This document shows positions 1-6,219 of a stretch of DNA of 9,967 nucleotides, piece after piece. The notes under the pieces were generated by a model. It was given only the letters and a program-made list of their open reading frames with translations, did no database searches and was not told the origin of the DNA. The position numbers were made by a program, and so were the translations under genes. The number at the start of each line of letters is the position of its first letter. Position 1 is the stretch's first letter. This stretch comes from Candidatus Caldilinea saccharophila (GTDB lineage: Bacteria > Chloroflexota > Anaerolineae > Caldilineales > Caldilineaceae): positions 1-9,967 of the forward strand of contig JADJVW010000053.1 of the NCBI GenBank assembly GCA_016710365.1, read 5' to 3'.

Positions 1-2
1 GC

Positions 3-535
3 TGGGTGACGAGTCCGATCCTCAACCAACAAGATTGGGAAGCGTTGTTGGCTGGGGATGAAGCGCGCCTCGATCCTGAGTTACGCGAGATTCTTTATCG
101 CAATGTTCAAGACCTGGAGCGCAGTTTGGAAGATGACACGCTTTCGGCGTTAGCGTGGATGATTGCCGATGGCGTGTTGAGCTTCAAGTTGGCGCTGCCG
201 CGTGGCAAGCTTGACGACGGCGATTTCCACGACAAGTTTGGAATTTTCACCGACCTGGCGGGTGACCAGGTGAGCTTCAACGGCTCGTACAACGACAGCA
301 TCCAGGGTACACGCAATTACGAGTCGATCAAAGTGTTCAGGTCATGGGAACCGATCTTTTGCCCCCGCTCGTGAAGTCGGAACAGGAGCGATTTGACCGG
401 CTGTGGTGCAATTTGGACCCAAACGTGCGTGTCTTTGAGGTGGCGGAGATGACCGAGTCAATGCTGCGGCTGCGCGCAAGCGAACGCCCGTACCCGGCGC
501 CGGGGTGGCTCAAGCACACAATATGCCACTGCTAG
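3..535 (+). pseudogene. Remnant of a helicase-associated phospholipase-D-like domain (frameshifted, truncated)
   Basis: The reading frame is open at the left edge, so the gene starts outside the window. The first frame (to 374) carries a PLD-type half-motif: FHDKFGIF (His75, Lys77 counted from the GTG at 6), then D83 and FNGSYNDS, then NYESIKVFRSW. This pattern is typical of the N-terminal PLD-like domain of DEAD/DEAH-box or SNF2-type helicases in defence and restriction loci. Homology then continues in another frame from about 350: LVKSEQERFDRLW, DPNVRVFEV, LRLRASERPYPAP. A one-base loss near the TTTT/CCCCC runs at 357-366 would restore one frame. After about 510 the similarity ends and a stop falls at 533-535, where the helicase motor should begin. 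The motor domains are therefore missing, and the HNH gene starts 18 bases further on. The family call rests on motif recall; the partner enzyme is unknown. Confidence 0.6.
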
Positions 536-542
536 ACAGAAC

Positions 543-546
543 AGGA
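543..546 (+). promoter_or_regulatory. Ribosome binding site supporting a TTG start of the HNH gene
   Basis: AGGA lies seven bases before the TTG at 554. No ATG or GTG start near it gives the conserved N-terminus, so this site is the main reason for choosing TTG. Confidence 0.5.
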
Positions 547-553
547 TAGTCGC

Positions 554-1771
554 TTGTTTGACCTCGCTCAATACATTCACAAATTCACTATACTCCGCCG
601 AGACCCCGCCAAAGGCTGGCCTGCCTCAACTCGTGGCAAATCACCCTACAAACCACTTCTTCTCCTCGCCGCCCTCGACCAGTTCGACCAGGGGCAGCTC
701 ACCCACAATCTGATCGAACTCACCGCTGACCTGGGCAACCTGTTCGAGCTCTATTGCGCAACTGTACTGCTGCCTGGCATGGGCTGCAACATCGCAATGC
801 CCTTCTTTCACATGCAGGGTGAAGGCTTTTGGCAACTTGTTCCGTTGCCGGGCAAGGAAGCCAACGTTGCTTCTGGGTGGCGACTTATCACGGAGAGCCA
901 GCTACTCAATAACGTTGCCGGCGCGCGGCTAGACGATGAGCTATTCACCTTGCTCGCCGTCAAGGAGAATCGAGACGTACTCCGGGCTGCCCTCATTGAC
1001 GCCCACTTCGTCGAGGCGACACAGCCGCTGCTCTGGGAACGCGTTGCTACCAACCAGGCGGCCTTCTTGTACAGCAGTGAATTACTGGAGCAAGCGCGGA
1101 AAAAGCTCAAAGAACTGCGCCCATCACTCGAAGATGATGGCTTTGCACGCGAAGTACGCGACCAGGGCTTTCGGCGCGCCGTCGTCGTTGCTTACAATCA
1201 TCGGTGCGCGTGCTGCGGACTACGCATCGTCACGCCGGGCGGGCACACGGCGGTCGAGGCAGCGCACATTATCCCGTGGAGCGAATCCCGCAACGATCAG
1301 CCCACCAATGGCATGGCGCTGTGCCGGCTCTGTCACTGGTCCTTCGACGAAGGGCTGATGAGCGTCGCCACGGACTATCGTGTCATCCTGTCACCACAGC
1401 TTGCGGCGCATGGCAATATGCCGGGACTGCTCTCAATGCTGGATGCTCGACCAATCTTTCTGCCGCTAGAAACTACCCTTCATCCTGACCCCGCCAATCT
1501 CGACTGGCGCAATAAAAAGATCTTTCGTAAGGTCCAGCGTTTCCAGCAGTTTCTCAACTCCTTTTCCTTTTCGGTCAATGACAGTCCAAGCGACATCTTC
1601 AGTGTGTTCGCCGTCAACTGGATGCTTGAACTTTGTTTGCTCATGCGGCCGCGCAGCATAGCGCGCCCTTCCCAGGTCGGATTCTGGCGTGACCACTCCA
1701 GCCCACTCCACGGTTTGAGCCGTGCCTGCCAGTCGTTAGGGTGTGTGATAGACAGCATTTATCGTGAATAG
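554..1771 (+). CDS. HNH endonuclease with N-terminal ScoMcrA-like phosphorothioate-DNA-binding domain
   Basis: This is a predicted type IV-like restriction nuclease. Residues 1 to about 170 resemble the sulfur-binding domain (SBD) of ScoMcrA-type enzymes: SPYKPLLLLAALD (30-42) and AMPFFHMQGEGFW (81-93). Residues 205-270 form an HNH domain with a zinc knuckle: Cys218 and Cys221, AAHIIPW with His238, Asn252, Cys257, Cys260, His261 and FDEG. In the family, the SBD reads phosphorothioated DNA and the HNH domain cuts near it; specificity here is inferred. The conserved part ends at DWRNKKIFR (about residue 325). The last 80 residues do not look like the family and are the reverse complement of dndB 3' coding sequence, so the native stop was probably lost. 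The TTG start has an AGGA site seven bases upstream. The nuclease core looks intact. The context with dndB supports the phosphorothioation link. Confidence 0.8.
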   Translation: MFDLAQYIHKFTILRRDPAKGWPASTRGKSPYKPLLLLAALDQFDQGQLTHNLIELTADLGNLFELYCATVLLPGMGCNIAMPFFHMQGEGFWQLVPLPGKEANVASGWRLITESQLLNNVAGARLDDELFTLLAVKENRDVLRAALIDAHFVEATQPLLWERVATNQAAFLYSSELLEQARKKLKELRPSLEDDGFAREVRDQGFRRAVVVAYNHRCACCGLRIVTPGGHTAVEAAHIIPWSESRNDQPTNGMALCRLCHWSFDEGLMSVATDYRVILSPQLAAHGNMPGLLSMLDARPIFLPLETTLHPDPANLDWRNKKIFRKVQRFQQFLNSFSFSVNDSPSDIFSVFAVNWMLELCLLMRPRSIARPSQVGFWRDHSSPLHGLSRACQSLGCVIDSIYRE

Positions 1772-2371
1772 CGCAATCGACCGGTTGGAGATAGTCGTTC
1801 GTTCATAATCGACGCGCCCCTGAAAGATCGGTGCTTCTTCGGTGAGGCGTCTTGCAACGCTGGCAAGCGGCTTTACCGGATCGTGCGTAACACGACGCGA
1901 AGCATTCTGCTGCACATATGTCTGATTGAGCCACGCAAAGATCGCCGGCGATCTCTCCAGTGTAGGGTCGGGAAAGAGCATGACAGCAACCGTGTTATCC
2001 GTCAGCGTTGGTGTATTGACTAACAGTTGCTCAATGGCAGCGCGGCGGTGTTGTCCGTCCTGAATAACCATGACCGCCCGTAGCGGGATTTTGACTGAGC
2101 CGAGTTCGGGAAATGACTCACTGGCGGGGGCGAACTCTACCGTAGCGGTCACTGTTGCCACGAATGGCGCTAGCACATACTCATCTGCGTGCGTTTGGAC
2201 AAAACGGGCAAGATTCGCGACTTTTCCCTGATCAAGTGGCGGTCGCGGCTGCCAGGTTGCCGGCGCCTGAATCCCATCGAACACAAAAATGCGCGGGACC
2301 AAATGGAGCGGACAGAGCAGTATGTGATACTTCCCGCCAAATGTGCAGGGATTTATTGAGCGCCAGCGCAT
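1480..2371 (-). pseudogene. dndB: dndB-like DNA phosphorothioation regulator with internal deletion
   Basis: DndB proteins carry a DGQHR motif and act as regulators of dnd phosphorothioation genes. Reading from the ATG at 2371, the N-terminal part has YHILLCPLHLVPRIFVFD, then DGQHRRAAI (residues 105-113), FAWLNQTYV, THDP, and TTISNRSIALFTINAVY before a stop at 1736-1738. The family's C-terminal block appears immediately after in another frame (1758 down to about 1560): HPNDWQARLKP, LEWSRQNPTWEGRAM, RGRMSKQSSSIQLTAN, LGLSLTEKE. Comparison with the family from memory suggests about 80 to 90 codons are missing at the junction near 1742-1752, with a frame change. The 3' end overlaps the HNH gene on the other strand. 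The ATG shares one base with the stop of the NeuD-like gene. The translation above 2371 in this frame is antisense-like noise over NeuD. It is very likely non-functional. Confidence 0.8.
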
Positions 2372-3018
2372 CACCGTCCCCGCACGGTATACCCCACCCT
2401 CGCCTTCACCAGCGACCGCGCGGCAATGTCCTGCGTGATCGCCAGCCCGGAGGCGATGACAGACCCCGCGCCGATCGTGACGCCTGGCTCGATAGCAATG
2501 CCCGTGCCAAAACGCACGCCGTCGCCGATGCGCACGCGGCTCGATGTGACCACGGCCGGGCCAAAGCTGCAATGGCTGCCCAGCACGCAGTGATGCTCAA
2601 TGCTGCAATAGGCGCTGAGAAAGTTGTTGTCGCCCACCGTGGCGCACGCGCCGACGTGGCAAAAGGCCATTACCACGTTGCCCACGCCCAGCGCCACGTT
2701 CATCCCGACCACCGCGCTGGGATGGATCACGTTGGCAAAAGGGATGCCCCGCGCCTGCCACGCCGTGAAGATGCGTTCCCGAAACGGAATGCTCGTGCTC
2801 ACCGAGATCACCGCCGCGTCGATGGCGCCTGCCGCCAGCAGATCCGCGACGCGATCCTCGTCGATGGCGCCGATGATGGGCACACCTGCCACCTGCTTGC
2901 CGTGGATCGCCGCGTTGTCATCCATGATCGCCACGCCGCGCTGCTGCGGAATACGCGCCAGCGCATCAAGAATCTGCACCGCCCCGTTCCCCCCGCCGAC
3001 GATCAGCAGCCGCTGCAC
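2371..3018 (-). CDS. NeuD/PglD-family left-handed beta-helix acyltransferase (probable C-terminal half of a lipoyl-E3BD-NeuD protein)
   Basis: The protein (215 residues from a GTG) has an N-terminal Rossmann-like nucleotide or sugar-binding half (LLIVGGGNGAVQILDAL, residues 4-20) and a hexapeptide-repeat half from about residue 98 (VIHPSAVVG, ALGVGNVV, ATVGDNN, SIEHHCVLG, VRIGDGV, VTIGAGSV). The EHH at 141-143 sits where PglD/NeuD enzymes have the catalytic histidine. Family members transfer acetyl groups from acetyl-CoA to sugar amines or sialic acids. The length is normal for NeuD (about 210). The frame stays open upstream through the repeat tract to about 3280 without a start codon and reads PHLPDLVDDRYPAQRV just before the GTG. 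This looks like a linker joined to the lipoyl/E3-binding protein at 2966-3667, with a +1-type frame shift between them. The start at 3018 is therefore only formal. The acceptor is unknown. Confidence 0.8.
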   Translation of the reverse strand: MQRLLIVGGGNGAVQILDALARIPQQRGVAIMDDNAAIHGKQVAGVPIIGAIDEDRVADLLAAGAIDAAVISVSTSIPFRERIFTAWQARGIPFANVIHPSAVVGMNVALGVGNVVMAFCHVGACATVGDNNFLSAYCSIEHHCVLGSHCSFGPAVVTSSRVRIGDGVRFGTGIAIEPGVTIGAGSVIASGLAITQDIAARSLVKARVGYTVRGR

Positions 3019-3667
3019 GCGCTGCGCCGGATAACGGTCGTCGACCAGATCGGGGAGGTGGGGTGTTGAGGTGTTGAGGTGTTGGGGTGTTAGGGTAGAC
3101 TCCCTGTCTCCCTCTCCCTGTCTCCCCCCTTTCCCTGTCTCCTCTCCCTGTCTCCCCTCTCCTGTCTCCCCCTCTCCCTGTCTCCCCTCTCCTGCCTCTC
3201 CTCCGCCCCTCGCCCCTCGCCCCTCGCTCCACCACCGCCAGGACGTCCGCCTCGGTGATGCGGTCGCCTGGTGCGTGGATCACCGCCAGGTCGATGCCGT
3301 GGCGCTGGGCCAACAATTCGGCCTTCTTGGTTGCCGGTTTCGTGCTGCCGTCCTGGCGTGGCTGAGTGCGTTCCGGAGCAGTCTGCTGCGCTGCCAGCCA
3401 TGCTTGCGCCGCGGCCGTCGATGCTGCGCCGGGGCTGAGCGCAGCGATCACCGCGCCGACGGCTGCCTCCGCTCCGCTGTCGACTAGCGGGTGCAAATAA
3501 CCTGCCTGTGGCGCCTCGATATCCAAAACGCTCTTCGTCGTCTCGGCCACAGCCACAACTTCACCTGCATTGACCCAATGCCCTGCTGCCTTTGTCCACT
3601 CGACAAGGGTGGCGGTCACATCGTTTGGCCCCGACTGAGGGAGATAGATCGGTGTGAAATCAGTCAT
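2966..3667 (-). CDS. Lipoyl domain plus peripheral-subunit-binding domain (E2-like, no CAT core)
   Basis: Residues 1-79 form a lipoyl domain; Lys45 in ETTKS is the expected lipoylation site, followed by IEAP and the usual turn. Residues about 112-147 (TKKAELLAQRHGIDL, DRITEADVLAVVE) match an E3/E1-binding domain. No 2-oxoacid acyltransferase catalytic core follows. Instead comes a linker made of Gly/Arg/Glu repeats encoded by short tandem DNA repeats. Residues after about 188 are Arg-rich and are an out-of-frame reading of the NeuD sequence, so the natural product is probably a roughly 431-residue fusion with the NeuD-like domain (2371-3018), interrupted by a frameshift within 3062-3280. The ATG overlaps the E1 stop by four bases (ATGA), which suggests translational coupling and a joint complex. 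The role is inferred: an acyl carrier arm for the E1 next door. Confidence 0.8.
   Translation of the reverse strand: MTDFTPIYLPQSGPNDVTATLVEWTKAAGHWVNAGEVVAVAETTKSVLDIEAPQAGYLHPLVDSGAEAAVGAVIAALSPGAASTAAAQAWLAAQQTAPERTQPRQDGSTKPATKKAELLAQRHGIDLAVIHAPGDRITEADVLAVVERGARGEGRRRGRRGETGRGGDRRGETGRGDRERGETGRGRQGVYPNTPTPQHLNTPPPRSGRRPLSGAARAAAADRRRGERGGADS
3062..3093 (+). repeat. Octamer tandem repeat, four copies of GGTGTTGA-like unit
   Basis: Units at 3062, 3070, 3078 and 3086; the first two are identical and the last two differ by one and two bases. The unit length is not a multiple of three, and the repeat lies in the lipoyl-NeuD linker, so a change in copy number would move the reading frame. 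Confidence 0.85.
3101..3225 (+). repeat. Polypyrimidine repeat tract (CCTGTCTCC units, then GCCCCTC heptamers)
   Basis: CCTGTCTCC-like cores recur about six times between 3103 and 3186 with a period near 13-17 bases, followed by three perfect GCCCCTC heptamers (3205-3225). The stretch 3101-3225 contains no A on the plus strand, so the minus strand has no T and all three minus frames are open across it. It encodes the Gly/Arg/Glu linker (GETGRG-type) between the lipoyl/E3BD part and NeuD. There is a run of six C at 3124-3129. Confidence 0.85.
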
Positions 3668-5745
3668 AGCGAACTCTTTGAAATCAACTCGAAGATAGCC
3701 GCCTCTATGGACGACGCCGACGGCAGCACTGTCTCTTCCAGCGTTTTTGCGGCAGGAATCACCGTTGGCGCGGCGCCGAGACGCGCAACAGGTGCAAGCA
3801 GGCGATCAGCGGCCTGCACGCTGACTTGGGCGGCGACTTCTGCGCCCCAACCAAAGGCGACCGGGCCTTCTTCAACCACCAGCACGCGCCCGCTCTGTCG
3901 CGCGGCCTCCACCAGCGGCGCCGCATCCAGCGGGCTGATGCACGACGGCAGGCACACCAGCAGCCGAATTTCCTCGCCTGCCAGGCGCTCCAGCAGCGGA
4001 ACGAGCAGTCGGCTCATCCCGCCATAGGCGATCACCGTCACGTCCGGCGTCTCGCCTTCGCCATAATTACGCGCCAGCGCCACCGGATACGCAAAGCGAT
4101 CCGCCCTCTCTGTCATCTGCACCACACCACCCGCCTTCACGCCCTCCCAATCCCCAATCTCCCAATCTCCCAATCTCCCAATCTCGCCCCTCGCCCCTCG
4201 CCCCTCGCCCCTCATCAACTCCATCGGATACAACAGCTTGTTCTCCACAAAGATCACCGGCTGCGGATCGGCCACCGCTTGACGCAGCAGCGCGCCGGCG
4301 TCGTGCAGCTGCGAGGCGGCCACGATCCTGAGATGCGGGATGCCAAAGAAGAGCCGTTCGAGCGACTGGCTGTGCGTCGGGCCGTAGCCGCGACCGCCGC
4401 CCATCGGGGTGCGGATCACCAGCGGCACGCGTACCTGGCCATTGTACATGGCGGGATATTTGGCCGCATGGTTGACGATCTGGTCGGCAGCCAGCGTGAC
4501 AAAGTCGCCAAACATGATTTCGGCGATAGGGTGCAGCCCGCGCAGCGCCATGCCGACGCTCATGCCCACAATCGACGCCTCGCAGATCGGCGTTGTGCGC
4601 ACGCGGTCGGGAAAGCGGGTGGACAGCCCCTTCGTCACCTTGAAGGCGCCGCCGTAGGGGTCGAGAATGTCTTCGCCTAGCACGACGGCCTGTGGGTCTG
4701 CGTCAAGGATGGTATGGAGCGCGTTGCGCAGGCTGTCGAGGTAGGAGATTGGAGAGTAGAGATTGGAGATTGGAGATTGGGCGATTGGGCGATTGGGCGA
4801 TTGCGTTGTTTCAATCTCCAATCTCCAATCTCCAATCTCTCCCATTCTAGCGTGAAACTCGGCCGCCCTTTGCGGCTCCTCCGCCAGCGCCTTGTCGACC
4901 GCGGCCTGGATGCGTTGTTCCACCGCGGCGTCGATCTCCGCTCGTTGATGGTCTGGCAGCGTTGCCGCCAGCCGCGCCAGCGGATCAGCCGCCCAATGGC
5001 GCTGCAATTCCTCGGCGGTGCGGGTATCGTCGCCCTTGCTGTGCGGCGCGAGGCGGTAGGTGTGCAGGGTGAGAAAGAAGGGCCGTTGCTGGCTGCGCAC
5101 GAAATCGACCGCCTGCCGCGCCGCGGTGTGGACGGCCAGCACATCGTCCGCCTCCAATTCGGCGCAGTCGATGCCAAAGGGCTGCGGCCGCTGCGCCAGT
5201 GTCCCGGCGTGCTCTAACGAGCGGTGCGTGCTCTGCGCGTACTGGTTGTCCTCCAGCACGAAGAGCAGCGGCAGCGACCAGAGGCTGGCGAGGTTCATGC
5301 TTTCGTAGACGACGCCCTGGCCCAGCGTGCCGTCGCCCAGAAAAACGGTCACGACCGCGCCGCTCTCGCGCATCTGTTCGGCAAAGGCCGCGCCGGCCGC
5401 GTTGGGGACGATGCCGCCCTGCACACCGTTGGTGTAGAGGTTGCGCACGTGCAGGTGCTGCGTGCCGCCCACGCCGCCGACCACGCCTGTGCGCCGCCCC
5501 AGCAGCTCGGCCACCAGCCCTTCGACGTCGTCGCACCAGACCAGAAAATGGCCGTGCGCGCGATGGCTGGAAAAGATCACGTCGCGGCTGCGATTCAGCG
5601 CGTTGACCACCCCGACGGCACACGCCTCCTGCCCGATCGACGTGTGCACGGTGCCCGCCATCAACCCGCGGCTGTAAAGGTCGAAAAAAGTCTGCTCCGT
5701 GCGCCGGATCAACTGCATCTGCGCGTAGAAGCGCTCAATCTTCAT
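3664..5745 (-). CDS. Fused E1alpha-E1beta thiamine-diphosphate 2-oxoacid dehydrogenase
   Basis: This single 693-residue chain carries both E1 subunits of a pyruvate or branched-chain 2-oxoacid dehydrogenase. E1alpha (1 to about 300) has HTSIGQEA (34-41), HRAHGH and the ThDP motif GDGTLGQG (137-144) ending at EDNQ (165-168). E1beta (about 336-693) has GEDI (357-360), EASIVGMSVGMAL, GPTHSQS (455-461) and the C-terminal transketolase fold (VIAYGG, VVEEG). The protein decarboxylates a 2-oxoacid and passes the acyl group to a lipoyl arm, here presumably that of the next gene, which overlaps by ATGA. Two stretches are translated short repeats: residues 301-335 at the alpha/beta joint and about 511-537 in an E1beta loop after ENKLLYP. 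Both keep the frame. The ATG overlaps the thioesterase 3' end by 11 bases. The substrate cannot be told from sequence. Confidence 0.92.
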   Translation of the reverse strand: MKIERFYAQMQLIRRTEQTFFDLYSRGLMAGTVHTSIGQEACAVGVVNALNRSRDVIFSSHRAHGHFLVWCDDVEGLVAELLGRRTGVVGGVGGTQHLHVRNLYTNGVQGGIVPNAAGAAFAEQMRESGAVVTVFLGDGTLGQGVVYESMNLASLWSLPLLFVLEDNQYAQSTHRSLEHAGTLAQRPQPFGIDCAELEADDVLAVHTAARQAVDFVRSQQRPFFLTLHTYRLAPHSKGDDTRTAEELQRHWAADPLARLAATLPDHQRAEIDAAVEQRIQAAVDKALAEEPQRAAEFHARMGEIGDWRLEIETTQSPNRPIAQSPISNLYSPISYLDSLRNALHTILDADPQAVVLGEDILDPYGGAFKVTKGLSTRFPDRVRTTPICEASIVGMSVGMALRGLHPIAEIMFGDFVTLAADQIVNHAAKYPAMYNGQVRVPLVIRTPMGGGRGYGPTHSQSLERLFFGIPHLRIVAASQLHDAGALLRQAVADPQPVIFVENKLLYPMELMRGEGRGARGEIGRLGDWEIGDWEGVKAGGVVQMTERADRFAYPVALARNYGEGETPDVTVIAYGGMSRLLVPLLERLAGEEIRLLVCLPSCISPLDAAPLVEAARQSGRVLVVEEGPVAFGWGAEVAAQVSVQAADRLLAPVARLGAAPTVIPAAKTLEETVLPSASSIEAAIFELISKSSL
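4141..4213 (+). repeat. Octamer/heptamer tandem repeats inside the E1beta coding region
   Basis: CCAATCTC-like octamers run from about 4146 to 4185, then four perfect GCCCCTC heptamers (4186-4213). The same heptamer occurs three times at 3205-3225. On the coding strand it reads in frame as RGEGRGARGEIGRLGDWEIGD, a stretch that E1beta proteins normally lack. Confidence 0.85.
4745..4839 (+). repeat. Inverted array of heptamers (GAGATTG / CAATCTC) at the E1alpha-E1beta joint
   Basis: GAGATTG occurs at 4745, 4759, 4766 and 4773. After a spacer with three GCGATTGG-like octamers come four perfect CAATCTC units at 4812, 4819, 4826 and 4833. The arms 4759-4779 and 4812-4832 or 4819-4839 are perfect complements of 21 bases, with a loop of roughly 30 bases. 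The element is translated in frame as an interdomain linker. Confidence 0.85.
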
Positions 5746-6216
5746 ACACCCGCCACCCCAAATCCTCCGGCTCGGCGTCCGCGATGGTGTCCAGCTTGAG
5801 GCGAATGTATTTGCCGTGCGCGATGGCGGCGACCGTGCCGTCGGGCAAGTAGATTTCGCCGGTGCCCTCGAAAAGGTGATGGATATCGCGCGTGATGCGC
5901 CCGCGCGCCTCCAGCTCGACGCCCAGCGGCACCGGCTTGCGGAAGCGCACCGTCAGCTCGGCGGTGACGCCCCACGTAGAGGGATCCTCGCCTTCGTCGA
6001 TGTTGACGGCGCGGCCGATCGTCTCGTCGAGGATGCCGGTGATCACGCCGCCGTGCATACGATTGGGATAGCCTTGATGGTAGGGCTGGCCGGTGAAGCG
6101 CGCCAGAATTTCGCCGCTGCCATCCTCGGCAACAGTTTCATAAAAACTGACGTGGACGCCGGCGCTGTTTTGACGCCGCAGACGAAGCAGTTGTGGCTGT
6201 TGGGTTGTTTGTTCAC
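5735..6216 (-). CDS. PaaI-type hotdog thioesterase, with an apparent one-base frameshift
   Basis: The C-terminal part is clear from the in-frame ATG at 6058: MHGGVITGILDETIGRAV is the hotdog central-helix motif, followed by WGVTAELTVRFRKPVP. The true N-terminus lies upstream: from a GTG at 6216 one reads NSHNCFVCGVK, the usual CFVCG start of the family. The frame is lost at an AAAA run (6168-6171), and adding one A gives NSAGVHVSFYETV, FTGQPYHQGYPNR and then MHGGV without a break, about 160 residues in total. Such enzymes hydrolyse acyl-CoA thioesters; the substrate is unknown. The GTG has a strong GAGGAG site inside the end of the aldo/keto reductase gene and starts three bases after its stop. 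The 3' end overlaps the E1 gene. Whether the frameshift is real or a sequencing error is open. If real, only a non-functional 57-residue peptide is made from the GTG. Confidence 0.75.
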
Positions 6217-6219
6217 AAA

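Noticed and set aside
936..1488. Plus-strand frames 936-1358 and 1204-1488 inside the HNH gene
   Set aside because: Shadows of the HNH coding frame, Arg/Ser-rich, with no motifs.
2372..2572. 67-residue N-terminal extension of the dndB frame up to 2572
   Set aside because: Arg/His-rich reading of the NeuD gene in another frame; DndB similarity starts only after the ATG at 2371.
2966..3100. Arg-rich C-terminal tail of the lipoyl/E3BD protein as a nucleic-acid-binding region
   Set aside because: It is the NeuD N-terminal region and its linker read out of frame.
3090..3487. Pro/Ser/Leu-rich plus-strand frames over the polypyrimidine tract
   Set aside because: Low-complexity translation of tandem repeats opposite a real lipoyl/E3BD gene.
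4745..4839. CRISPR-like array
   Set aside because: Units are only 7-8 bases without unique spacers, and no cas genes are present.
3826..5799. Several long plus-strand open frames opposite the E1 gene (for example 3826-4680, 5224-5799)
   Set aside because: They are rich in Arg, His and Ala and match no family; high GC and the real E1 codons on the other strand open them.
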